A stretch of DNA of 64,000 nt from Dendrobium chrysotoxum (GCA_019925795.1 CM034305.1:55850573-55914572), one strand, 5' to 3'; positions 23,054 to 34,286 are shown, counted from the first letter of the stretch. A program made the numbers and translations. The notes: generated from the letters alone by a model not told the origin.

Positions 23054-25996
23054 ATTTATCAATTGCGTGGGTGGTTTACTCTCCGCTTCAGAAACATTAT
23101 TGGATGGACGCCGCCCGGCACGACTACGCGTCGATCTATCGACCGTATCTTAAAATCAAAAATAGCCATTTTTAGTATGAGTTATAAGAAACATAACCAT
23201 TTTTAGTATGTAATTGATTTGATAATTTTATCCCATGTATATTACCTTGATGACGATGGGTTATGTGGACAGGTTGACCTGTTATGACCAAGTTGTTTGC
23301 AAAAACCACATGCCTTATGTGAGCTACTTGAAGCCTCATCCATCGTATTGCGGAACCTATTTATTCGTGGTCGACCAACACGACCTCTGAAAGCTGGAGC
23401 AAGCAGAGGGATTATTCCGTGTTCTTCGTTAAAGGTGGGCCATAGATCCTTCGGGGGAAACACATGGAAAAGTTTGGAGTATGTACCGTTATAGTGATTA
23501 ACCATGAAAAAAGGGGATACAAAGCCATTATGGTCCCATCGCCTGGACCCGGCGACTGCTAACACATGAATGCAAGGAACATGATATAATTGTGGTTTCC
23601 TACATGTGCATGTACAGGAGGAAGTATTTATTATTTCTACCTTTTGCGGTCGAGACGACACATCAATAACTTCAAATTCATTTCTATTAATCATCACTGG
23701 TTCCAGACATCGACGAGCATCACATTCAGCTCTTTGTATTAAAATCTTTGTGCGTGAAATGGCTGTAGATTGGCCTTCCTCTTCCCATTTTACTCCTTCG
23801 ACTGATCTCTTCAGGAATAACGCCATGAGGTTATAATATATTGATATTATTAGACCTTGAATTGGAAGTCCACGGGCACGTCTAAGCACACCATTAAAAG
23901 CATTTGTGGTTATAATACCATATCGGCAGCCTTCATCAAATAATAGGGACCACTTAGAGACGTTGCGTTGCACCAACCAATCGAATACCTCTTGCTTAAT
24001 CATTTTGATGTCATTCATCATGCGATTGAAGTACGACAGGTCATCTGTATTTCCGATAAAGTACATCTTATTACTTATGCCCTCGCTATCTGGAATTCCT
24101 AAATGACGCACCATCTTTTTAAAATTTTCCCGTAAGTGACGAAGACAGTGCCTATGAACAACATTAGGAAATACTTCCCTACATCCACGTATAAGACCTG
24201 GGTGCTTATCAGAAATTATGCATAAATTCTCTCGCTCAGCGATAGGAGGCAACAGTTCATGTAATTTTTGTAGGAACCAACCCCATGAATCGTTGCTCTC
24301 TGATTCCACCACTGCAAAGGCCACCAGAAACAGTCCGCCATTCCCATTGATTCCAATCGCCGCAAGGAGGGTGCCTCGATACTTACCAAGCAAGAATGTA
24401 CCATCCAAGCTAAGCACTGGCCTGCAGTGTTTCCACTCGTAGATAGATGGTCTAAATGCCCAGAAAAGTCCCTTGAAGCATGTGGGTCCTATAACTTGAA
24501 TATTGTAAACAGTCCCAGGTTGGGACAACCGTAAAGCCTCCATGAACCGGAATAGAGAATGATAAGATTCTTCGTACGAACCAAAAGTTGCTTCAATTGC
24601 TTTTCTACGTGCATCCCATGCCTTCATATATGAAATATTTATGTCAAACTTTGACTCCATTCTAGCTATGATCTCCTTCGGTTTCATGTCTAGTTGTTGT
24701 CGAATTATAGAAATGATATGTCTGCATATAAATTTTGAGGTACAATTATGATGTCCAGTAACCAAAATGAGGTGTGTGCAGGTATGTGGAGGTCCACATG
24801 TAGCTATTTTCCATAGACCACCTACTCTATTACTTTGTGCTGCATGTAAGCGTCAAAGGCAGGGACTATCAGGATTCTCATGCTGAGCACATACGATACT
24901 CAACCGACTTTTATTGGATGTTGAATTTATAAATTGAACATTATGAATAATCGGCCATCCATTTATTATACCTTGTAAGTCTTCCTTCGTATGAAATATT
25001 TGACCTTCATATATCTCCATTGGAGTGGTAGCTTCTATCGAACTAACAAGGTTTACGCACAGAGCATCAAAATTTTCGTCGTCATCCCACTATTGAGTTG
25101 TTCGAACATTTTCGGCGAACTTATTATTGATGTTCATCCCTTCTAAACCCTCACGATTTTGTGTTGCATGATCTTCAATGAACACTTGCCCATTAAATTT
25201 CATGCTGTTAGTTTCTCCCATGGGAATATGGGTGTCCAATCCTGGGCTGCCGTCATGCGATGAATTAGTACTATCGCTATTCATCGTCTCGTAGCCACCA
25301 ACTTCATCTCTTACACCATAGGAATTTTGCTGTGTATAATTCTCATTTTTTGGATTACGTTGTGAATATTGCCCGTAGGGATAGATATCAGGTAACTGAT
25401 TATAGTTAGCTGTATCCCAAGTTGGACGTTCACTAATACTATGCTGTGATGGAAATTGTTGCTGCAAATAACTGAGTCGCTCACATAAACTAAGACGTCC
25501 ATGAAATTCATCTTCAACATTCCTCGAGCAGACCCTTGCAGTAGCCATAAAGGCATCAGATGTTGGAGTGGGCCTATGATATAAGATTTAAATGAGGCCC
25601 CTAAATAGGTTCTTTGAAAGAAAGAATAAAGTTAATGGTTAAAACTCACAGGTAAGCTTGAGTTGATGGTCCACCAATATCGGTTTGACTAATTTGCTGG
25701 ACCTCCACGTACACGATAATAGTATTTGTCCTAGCCTCCAGCAACATGTACTCACATACCTCATCATTAATGACATTGGTCGCACAAAATCCTCCATTAT
25801 TACGAAGACGACACGTGAGGTTAATAGTGTTTGCTGATGAATTTATCTTTAGAGCATGCATGATTCTTAGTTTTAACATTTCAACCGAAATATTGCCATC
25901 GATTAAGAGCGGTCTATTTCTTCCGCCAATATATGTTGGTGTGAACTCCCCCAAGATACGTAACTCTCCATCGAAATATAGCATCAATCGTGACAT
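23054..25996 (-). pseudogene. MuDR-type MULE transposase, two nonsense codons, third catalytic acid region shortened
   Basis: Exon 1 is 25996-25650 (MSRLMLYFDGELRILGEF, the N-terminal region of plant MuDR proteins). A 76-bp intron (25649-25574) follows, and exon 2 runs from 25573 to 23242. An optional 3' exon (23135-23054) can follow a donor at 23245. The full frame is about 892 codons. Domains in order are a zinc-binding transposase N-domain (about 290-370), the MULE catalytic core with DGTF (Asp about 506) and SDKHPG (Asp about 571), HRHCLRH (C2H, about 592), a SWIM finger CTCRKPQLYHVPCIH (about 771-785) and a CCHC knuckle CGFCKQLGH near the end. In-frame stops are TAG 25092-25090 and TGA 24855-24853 (replacing the Trp of a C-x-W-like site). 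The TTNxxExFN block reads TTNAFNG, so the usual Glu is missing. The enzyme would move the element by cut and paste. This copy is inactive. Confidence 0.92.
25574..25649 (-). other. Intron 1 of the MULE transposase
   Basis: The donor is CT|GTGAGT at 25650/25649 and the acceptor catag|GCCCAC at 25574/25573. Splicing joins QAY to LPTPTSDAFMATARV in frame, whereas reading through meets a stop at once. This supports the two-exon model. Confidence 0.8.
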
Positions 25997-26009
25997 ACTA
26001 TCAATGTAG

Positions 26010-29000
26010 GAGAAATTACGTAAATACTTAGGTTAGGTTTTAGAGTTTAAATTAACAATAACAATTCTTTAATAATCTCTTAAAAATTATTGTGGGGACT
26101 AAGACATATACTAAAGTAATAATTACAAAATCATTTAACTTAAGCTTCAATTTATTCAACAAATTCAAGTAATACTAGTCAACTACTATTATTGGGGTTT
26201 AGTCTCCTGAATTATATAGTTTTACTATTTGAGGATACAGCTTAGTAGGTAGGGGACATGCTAGCTAAATTTTTTTAATTGGACAATATTTAATTTCTTC
26301 AGTAAAGGTAGGTACAATAAGGTTAAAGGTGGCATATGTGGAAGAATTTGGATCAAATTAATCTAGTTGCGGATCTGCATTTACTCACGTAATTCTTACT
26401 TTCTAGTCATTAGGTTTTCCTCGTATAAAGAGGAAAACATGCATTCTATCTATTATCGCTCTTCACTCCTACTCGACTATCATCTGACTGTACTAATGTC
26501 CAACATATACATTTCATAGTCATAAATTATATTATTCTAAAAATTTTTAATTATCTTTAAAAAGATATAAATCTTCATTTTTATTTAATTTTATAACAAT
26601 TAGATAACCATTTTTACAATTCTATATAAATTGTTAAGAATATAATATTTAACATTAAAAGATATTATATATATATTAATTTAGACTAATTTTAATATAT
26701 AAACCAATATACATAATCAAATTTTTCTTTATAAATATAAATGTATATTATTTTAAATTATTCATTTGACAATATCTCTTTTATTCAAATAATTAAATAA
26801 TTAATAATAACTAATAAAGGTCGAATTTTTAATTTATTAAATAACTTATAAATAAAAAAACTTAAATCTCGAAATATCTTGAGCTATTATATATATTTTA
26901 ATGATTTTAATTGAATTTCTTATAATATTTTGATGTTTTATTTAATATAAAAATTTAAAATTAATTTTAATATAATATAAATTTTAATTTAATTTAAAAT
27001 TTAACTTATTAATAAATAGTTAAATTAAAATTATTTTATTATTTTTAAATTTTAAATTAATATTAATTCAAAATTTAATTAATTCTTTAAAGTTTTCTAA
27101 AATTTCAACATTTCAAATAAATAGTTTCATTTGATTTAAAAAATTATTTATCTAATATTTATCAAAATTTTGAAATTATTTAAAATAAATGAAGTTTTGA
27201 TTTTCAAATTGACTTCTAATTTATATTAATTACAATTTTAAAATCTATGCTATTTCTTTTTTACTATTATGATTTAAATTCTTTTTTTTATTTCAAAATA
27301 ATTTAAATATAATAATAGTTTTAATTTAATTTTATATTAAATCTTTAAAGTTTTCTAAAATCTCAACATTTTAAAAAGTTTTTTAATTTGTTTAAAATAA
27401 TTATTTTATATTTAATATCATTTCATATTAATCAAATAAATTAATCAGTAAATATTTCAAATAATTTAAGATAATCTAGGTTTTACTTTTCAAAATGAAT
27501 TTTAATTTATATTAATTATAATTTTAATATTTATGACATTTCATTTTAACTTTTATAATTTCATTTTTTTTAAATTTCAATGATTAAAATTTACCAATAC
27601 TTAAATAAATTTCAAACATTTTAAAAATAATTACTGTTTAACATATTTCTAAATTAAATAGATTTTTTTCTTTAGTTTTTAAAAAATATTTATTCCATTT
27701 ACATTTTTATACATTTTGATTTCTTTTAATATAGAAATTTATATTATTTCGATTTATTACTTGAATATAACAAAATAATTTTAAGTAATATTAACACATT
27801 TTATTGGAAATTAAAATAATGCAATCATATTTTTTTTATTTATATGCTTCTCAAATTCATTATATTTATATTGAGATTATTTTAAGTTTAAAATCTTATA
27901 TGTTCTATTAACTGCAAAACTACTTGTATTATGACATATTCTTTTTTAAAAATCTTCTAGTTTTTGTGATTATATATTAAATAATATAAATTTTTATAAT
28001 TTTTGAAATTATTTAAATCAACTAAAAATTTTTAGCTTTAAAATTTAAATTTTAATTATATATTATCTCCGAAAATCTCTACCTTTCTCTCTCACACCCA
28101 CATCCACACTCTCTACCTTTCTCTCTCACACCCACACTCTCTCTTCTTTATGTTAGATGCTCTTAAAATGATGTTAAGGGTGTTTCAAGAATTGAGAAGT
28201 AAAACTTTACAAAACGAAAACTAAATTGAGATAGTTGTATTTTAAGTTTTAGATCACAATGATTTCTTTAAAAATAATTCATAAGCATTTTCTAATCTAT
28301 TTTATCTTCTCATTATAGGCTTACACAGCAATGTTGAGAGGTTAGCATTGGATCATCTTTTGTTTTGTTTGGTTGATACATAAAAATAAAAACAAATTTT
28401 ATAAAAACTATGATTAAATTAACTATAATTTACTATTTGTTAACAATTTATATTTCTTAAAAAAAAAATAAATCTTCTCGTTATAATATTATTTAATATT
28501 CACCAAACTTTTTAATTCTTTATTTTTAAAGTAAAAGTTTTTTTTAAAAATAATTATTAATAAATTTTAGAATTTTATATCTCTGCAATAAAAGATATAT
28601 CATTTGATGGAAATTTGCGGGAACAAGACGACGAGCTTGACCTTTTACACCTACATTATTGATCAACTATTAATACATTATGAATAATTTTAGACTTTAA
28701 TTGATAAAGACTGCATATTTAGTTAATATATCAAATTATTTGTTAGTCTACAATATATATATATATATATATAAGATTTTTAATCGTATAAGAGTCATAA
28801 GACATAAGTAATCGTTTATCTAAAGAAAAATTTAAACTTCATTAAATTCAAATCAAAATTAGCCTATCTTATATATTTTTGTATGTCAGCATAAAATGAT
28901 ATATAAAAAATTCTAATTAATTAATATCTATGTATAATACTTTTTTTAGCATTTCTGAACATTTTGTTTTATATTTAAATCTATAAATTTAATTATTATA

Positions 29001-29690
29001 ACTATATGGTTTATTAATATTTAAATATTATCATTTAAACACAAATAACTAAAGTATTTAACCATAAGGATTGGGTTCAAATAAATTTAATATATTACGA
29101 AAATATTTATAAATATATTTTAATTACTAAATTTTATGTCTAGTATAACCATTTAAAATGTAAAGCTATATATTGACAATAAAAATTAACGACAAATAAA
29201 AAAAGAATTTAGAATATATAATAATAATTAAAAGCACTTCTTTCTGCGAAATTACAAACCCCATGAAATTATAAATTTATTACAATTATAAGAGATTATT
29301 CATGTTGGTCTACCCTTTTTGATCAGTACTATGAATTAAGTTCACTTCATGAGAATTTGGGGGTCTCCCAAAAAAATTTAAAATTAATTCTAAATACAAC
29401 TTTCGTCTAAATATGTATGATTCACATATATACGAAGAACTATTCCTTAACTTTAAAATAAACAAATTTTCATCAACTACTACATAAATATCTCTGCAGA
29501 ACAAAAAAATATTACTGTAAACACAAAATTTCTAGAACTTCTACATGTTATATTGCTATTACAAACACATGATAAAAATATTAACAAAAATAATCTAACT
29601 TTAACATCATAACATATTCACAAAACAAATACTAACAAAAATAATATAACTTTAACATTCAAACAAATTCACAAAACAAATGCTCAGAAA
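26010..29690. other. MULE right interior, AT-rich and gene-free
   Basis: The stretch is strongly AT-rich and holds no recognisable coding sequence. It has a ctctctacctttctctctca pyrimidine pair near 28075-28145 and an (AT) run at 28749-28772. It is probably the long leader intron or spacer between the TATA box at 29763-29771 and the transposase start codon. Nothing in it resembles the other genes. Confidence 0.6.
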
Positions 29691-29697
29691 AAAAAAA

Positions 29698-29771
29698 ACT
29701 AACCTTGCTCTCAAACGTCGCACTTCAAGCTCCTGATTTGCATTTCCCTCAATACCAACACTCTATTTATA
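29698..29771 (-). promoter_or_regulatory. Putative MULE promoter with TATA box and leader-exon splice donor
   Basis: On the minus strand TATAAATAG lies at 29771-29763, close to the consensus plant TATA box. A transcript starting about 30 bp downstream would cross a GC-richer leader and meet a donor GCAAG|GTTAGT at 29704/29703. A matching acceptor, cattgatag, lies just before the transposase ATG at 25996. A 3.7-kb leader intron would result. This is inferred from motifs only. Confidence 0.45.
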
Positions 29772-29927
29772 ACCCAGAACCCTCCCTCCCTTCAGCTTTC
29801 AGTGTCCAACCACCGGAATTTACGCCACGCTGATTTCCACGCCAGCCATCGCGATAAGCAGATCGTGTCCCCGCAAGAGACAGAATTTCGCGGATTCTGG
29901 TGCAAGGGGACTCGGACACGATAGAAT

Positions 29928-30085
29928 ACGCCGTTATAATTGACGCATTCTATAGAATGCACCATCCATTTTAGCGTATTCTATAGAATGCGCCAGGTGT
30001 TTCGGCGTATTCTATGGAATGCGCCAGGTGTTTCAGCGTATTGTGCAGAATTTATGAATGCGCCAATCCCAACGACGCATTTGCT
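29928..30085. repeat. Subterminal ggcgcattc hairpin repeats, right
   Basis: Repeats such as gacgcattctatagaatgca, gcgtattctatagaatgcgc and gcgtattctatggaatgcgc form short palindromes spaced about 35 bp apart. The family is shared with 16930-17100 at the other end of the same MULE. Confidence 0.8.
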
Positions 30086-30161
30086 CGTTTTTAAATTTTT
30101 TTAAAAATCTGCTCTTTCACCTAAAATCTACATTAAGCATGCTCGTTCTTAAAATTTGGCC
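30060..30161 (-). repeat. Right terminal inverted repeat of the large MULE
   Basis: It ends ctcgttcttaaaatttggcc. Its reverse complement aligns with 16845-16945 over about 100 bp. It is followed at once by the target duplication ataaggaaa at 30162-30170. Confidence 0.85.
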
Positions 30162-30170
30162 ATAAGGAAA
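30162..30170. repeat. Target site duplication of the large MULE, right
   Basis: ataaggaaa, identical to 16836-16844. Confidence 0.95.
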
Positions 30171-30232
30171 TACTGTCCAAAAAAAAAATATTTTTTTTTA
30201 CTCGTGTTTTTTCCAAAAAAAAAAACAAGTTT

Positions 30233-30435
30233 TCGCATTTCTCCGGCCACCTTCTAGGGTTTCTCCTCGGAGGTATTGCTGCGAGCACTTTGTGCTCCAT
30301 CTCTGCCACTATGAAGCCCAAAGGAGGGGTTTTTTGAGATCTGATGTGTTTTCGTTCTTGAGGATCAGATAAGGTGTCGACGAGGAGAAAAATGGAGTTG
30401 AGCTCTCTGTGTAGATTGTCCGCGATGGAATCCAT
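30233..30435 (-). CDS. Hypothetical small frame, possible 5' exon of a host gene
   Basis: The minus strand from ATG 30435 reads MDSIADNLHRELNSIFLLVD and, later, EMEHKVLAAIPPRRNP, followed by an ordinary-looking composition for a plant N-terminal exon. After about 65 codons the frame runs into poly-T/poly-A sequence and then the MULE at 30161. If it was a gene, the MULE lies just inside or just past it. Removing the MULE places it about 0.5 kb upstream of the esterase pseudogene on the same strand. No known domain was recognised, so no function is offered. Confidence 0.3.
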
Positions 30436-30773
30436 CTCAGATTTATTTATGTTTGAAGTTCAACGAAGCTGCTAGGAATAAGGGGGGCTGCTATAAGGAA
30501 AAGGCCATGCTCCGAAAATAACTAAACGATGAGATCTCGTGTGTGATGGCTTTCTAAGCTACAACTCTCCTCTCTTCTAATACTCTCCAACCATTTCCTC
30601 AGCTGATCCATCTTCTCTGGCTTGGCTTCGCTAGACAAATTTTTTATGTATGGGTGAAATACCTTTTTAGTAACTTCACTCTGCTGCTTCATCTATTTTT
30701 GGCGCGGTGAAAAAGTTTCCTTCTCTACCTTGAGATAGAGGAAGGATCTAAACCTTGGACCCTTCTCTTGGTG

Positions 30774-31065
30774 GAGAAATTATTTTGTGCGGAGTCCGGA
30801 CATAGCTCTACATCCAGACTCTAATAAATTCATAACACATGAATTGAACACGTGGATATTCATTTGCATCTTTCTATTTTTTTTGTCATGTCAGGCCGAT
30901 TGACTCGACCTCGTCCTATAATTTGAATAATTTCTCCAAATTTAGGGCTTATGTTTTACGTTTTTTTTTTAAGAAAAAACTTGCAAAAGCTCCCCAATAT
31001 GTAGGATTTTGGCTCAAATAACGTTTGACTTGCTAAGAAAGAAAAATAAAGAGAAAAAACTAATG
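30774..31065 (+). mobile_element. Single arm of the small non-autonomous MULE family
   Basis: It begins GAGAAATTATTTTGTGCGGA and matches 13832-14115 over about 290 bp, including gtccggacatagct, the acacgtggatattca word and agctcgtcaatat or agctccccaatat. No inverted partner arm ending in aatttctc was found downstream within several hundred bases. It is therefore a truncated copy or one with a diverged right end. Confidence 0.65.
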
Positions 31066-32283
31066 AAGATGAAGACTGGTTTGGAGGAGGACGTTGCATT
31101 CATTGAAGAATAAGTTGATAGTGATTGTTGGGTAATGGCACGTTCGAACACAACAGGGAAATCTGTTTTGCAATCGGATGTCATTTGGGCGATGTCGCTC
31201 GACAATTTTGGATGTCGGTGGTCCCTTTTGATCGATCTTGTCCGATTTGCCTGCAAGGGGTCCCCTCTTAGGCGAACTCGACGTCCTGATTGCAATGGCG
31301 TAGTCCATTTGGCAACGAGAGATTATTTGACCCTTCAAGTAATGCGTCGCGTCAACGTGCGTGTTGCTTGATTCGCTGATTTTGTCCTCTTTGCGTGTGG
31401 TTTGATGTGCAGGTTCAACAAAATAGTAACAATTCATATGAATAGTATCAATGTGAATGTATCGATCAATATGAACAATAATTATTTGATAGATTAGTAA
31501 CTTTGAATCAACTCTATTCTAGTGTATCATAAGAAGTGCTATGGGAAGAATATTATAAGAATAAATGCATATAGTATCATATTCATGCAAGTTAGGACAT
31601 TTGCTAATTATGTGATATTTTCTTGTATTTTGTCATATCTTGTCATGTATGATTAAATCATAGTCAGGTGGCTTCTTGTAAGAGTTGTCACTCTTGCCTG
31701 ATGGCGTATCTTGTATCCTTATGACTCTCAATCTTGTATATTATATTGAGATTACACCACAAACTCATTATTTAAAAGAGAGCCTATCGGCTCACTCTCA
31801 TGTACAGAGTATTTTGATCAAACTAACTTGAATTAGTCAATAACTAATCAACCTTTCTTATAATTACTTATATATGTCATATCATATGTTTATAAATTAT
31901 TATAATAATATGCATCATGTATCATATAGGTATCTAGTGTAGTTAACATGTTGATCATTACTATGATATTGATATATATCAGCACTGTGCTCATGTCATG
32001 TAAACTGTATCAGTTACATGTTATGTCAAATATACTACATTACTTTGCATGTCATGTAAATTGTATCAGATCCATGTTATATCAAATATATTACATTATT
32101 ATGCTTGCTATGTGTTTCATATCTAGATTAGATTTAATAACTTTTACTTATTTTATACATTCCCTTATACTTATTTTATGCATGGCCTTATCTTGATCAT
32201 TTCAATTAAAATATCGTACATACAAAACTAATTGGTAAAATTTTAATATGATCATATCAAAATGCTCATAATGACAATATCTA
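31066..32283. other. Unassigned sequence, partly LTR-like
   Basis: Overlapping open frames on both strands at 31060-31437 lack any recognised domain. About 31640-31810 (cttgcctgatggcgtatc followed by a tgtatatt and tgagatt run) has the feel of a copia LTR transcription-stop region, but no borders could be set. The remainder is AT-rich. Confidence 0.3.
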
Positions 32284-32820
32284 TCTATAATATACAACTT
32301 TAGTCAATATTATAATATTGACTAATATAAACTTTACTCAATATTAGACAAGATTGAAAATTACAAAATTCCTACAGATTTACTATATATGTGATTCACC
32401 ATGCCGAACCATATCCCACCAAAGCCTCAATGTAATATAATATAGTCAAAAGACAACCAATTGCACTACTTAATGGCTTATTTAACCAATAGCCTACACC
32501 TATTTGGATATGTGGCAAGCTTAGTTTGGTTAGATCTATTTGATTATGTGGCTACAATTAGTGCCATACCAACATGCCTTCGATGAAATTAAGAATTTTG
32601 TGAAAGAGTTTTAAGCATATTTTAAATTTCAAAAAATATCTAAAAATTTGAAAATGCTAAAGTTCAAAAATCTAAAAATAATAAGAAATGTAATAATATT
32701 TTAGATAATAATTAATTGCAAATGTATTATTGGTGCCTATTTATTTGTCCAAAAAATATCTAAAAATTAAAAAATATATGAAGTGAAAATATGTTATCTT
32801 ACTATTCTTATTTACTAACC
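32284..32820 (+). repeat. Dispersed repeat Z, copy 1
   Basis: It matches 38660-39265 in the same orientation. Shared landmarks are caaccaattgca, tatgtggcaagctta, ttagtgccataccaacatgc and gaatttygtgaaa. Identity appears to be about 80 percent with indels. It has no coding potential and its identity is unknown. Confidence 0.6.
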
Positions 32821-33043
32821 ACTACCAAGGTACCAAATGGAAGTAGCCTTATGGAGCTAGCTAATTATATACCGTGAAGAAGTGATTGCCATATGTTTGT
32901 TATTATGGTTGAAGGAGTGGTTGTTATTGTTGCTTCCGTGCAAATGTCAAGGAGGTGTGGCCTCATGTTAACTACTTAAAGGTTTAAATGCACCTCCTAA
33001 ACTATTAATAAATTGATCTCAATATTATTTTAATATCATATTC

Positions 33044-33300
33044 TGTAACAACCCAAACTCTTAAACTGTCGAGATATTGTCCTCTTTGGCCTAAAGGCCT
33101 CACAATTTTGTCCTATTGGTGTAACTTCAGAGGAGGTCACCCATCCCAGGATTTCTCCAAGATGTGCACACTTAACTATAGAGTTTCTTAAATGAAATTC
33201 TAACCATTGCACTAAAAGGCGCATTGATGTTTAAGAGTTTAGCTTCTTTTACTCAAGGGATTTCACAATCTCTCCCACTTAAGTAACTAATGTCCTTGTC
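33044..33300 (+). mobile_element. Gypsy-type LTR start fragment
   Basis: It begins TGTAACAACCCAAACTC and continues with gatattgtcctctttggcct and gaggtcacccatcc. This is a widespread opening of plant gypsy LTRs. It runs against the orientation of the neighbouring gag, so it belongs to a different or rearranged copy. Confidence 0.55.
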
Positions 33301-33399
33301 AGTATCCTTATCTTATAACCATCCACTAGGCAAATAGGAATCTAGAGGTGGCTCCTACAAGTTCAAGGGGTGACTCCCATCATGTAGGCTTACAGCCTA

Positions 33400-34136
33400 T
33401 TGCTGTTGTACTGCTACAATATCAGTCTTTATCCTCTAGGCACTCTTGACCAACTGAGCGAAGTCTGTAATATCCTGTGCCAACAGTGGCTGCCTCAAAG
33501 CATCTCAGAGTCCCTCTAGAAATCGATAACACTTCTCTTCAGAAGTGCCAACTAACTATGGAGCAAACCTAGCGCGAGCAGTAAACTCTACCTCGTACTA
33601 CATCACTGACATGCTTTCCTGAATCAACTTTACAAAAGAGCTCTGTAACTATCTCTAGCAGATGGAGATACAAACCATATCCTGAATGTCTCAGCAAACT
33701 CATCCCAAGTAATCATGGTATTTGCACGACCTGAAACTTTTCTCTCTGTTGGCCTAACCACCTGCGCCCTGCCTCGCCATCAAATAAAAATGTAGCTAAT
33801 ACAACTCTCCTCTCAGAAGGATAATGCATCCCATCCAGAGTCTTCTCTATCCTCATCAGTCAATCCTCAGATGCTCCAGGCTCAATAATACCTGACAATA
33901 ACACCTGAAAATCTAGGAGGCTGTAATCTTATGAAATTCTATAAATATATCTCCATGTCATCAGATCGGGTACCAACAACCCATGTGTAAGCCTCACCAA
34001 CTAGTTGTGCTACTATACCTGCAATATGAGAAATAGCCTCAAAATTTATTATAGGAGCTGTACCCTGAACCTGAGCTGCCTGACTAGAACTCTGATCTTT
34101 GGTTATATCTGGATCTGGCTGAGGTGGATCAGCCAT
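33400..34136 (-). pseudogene. Gypsy element 2, gag remnant
   Basis: The start ATG at 34136 gives MADPPQPDPDITKDQSSSQA, a typical gypsy gag N-terminus. This is followed by RLQPPRFSG, MRIEKTLDGMHYPSERRVVL, LFDGEA and WLGQQREKFQV, the capsid core motifs. Stops appear after residue 93 and again within the capsid, and the downstream part is frameshifted. It corresponds block by block to gag 1 at 8400-9350, so both belong to related lineages. The primer-binding site at 34271-34285 and a 5' LTR to its right complete the 5' end of a minus-strand element. Pol is absent. Confidence 0.78.
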
Positions 34137-34270
34137 CTCAAAATACATAGCTGAATGTAACACATGTATATGAAAAAAATAAACAAAATGAGCACCTGAA
34201 ACTACCCAGAAGTATCTCACACTTCTATAGATTAAATCTTATGGCTCTGCTATAATTCACTTATCCAACA

Positions 34271-34285
34271 TACACTCTGATGCCA
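34271..34285 (-). other. Primer-binding site of gypsy element 2
   Basis: The minus strand reads TGGCATCAGAGTGTA, one change from the TGGTATCAGAG site for initiator methionine tRNA. It sits between the LTR (34287 onward) and gag. Confidence 0.65.
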
Positions 34286-34286
34286 A

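Larger units (their letters stand above)
16845..30161 (-). mobile_element. Composite MULE, 13.3 kb, carrying transposase, PMD and two SANT-like genes
   Basis: The left end reads GGGGATTTTTTAAGAACGAG and the right end, read inward, GGCCAAATTTTAAGAACGAG. The arms then stay alignable for about 100 bp through ttttaggtgaaagagca and a gattggcgyatt block. Identical 9-bp duplications flank both ends. All recognisable genes are on the minus strand: MuDR-type transposase, SANT-like 1, PMD protein and SANT-like 2. The right 3.7 kb (26.0-29.7 kb) is AT-rich and gene-free and probably holds the promoter and a leader intron. The left 1.1 kb is also gene-free. The element inserted between the esterase pseudogene and a small open frame at 30435. 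The intact duplication shows that the ends have not been rearranged, although every gene carries nonsense codons. Confidence 0.92.

Noticed and set aside
18428..25548. Stop-codon recoding or readthrough in the MULE genes
   Set aside because: All three stop codons occur at unrelated positions in several genes, and the transposase also seems to lack a catalytic residue. Ordinary decay is simpler.
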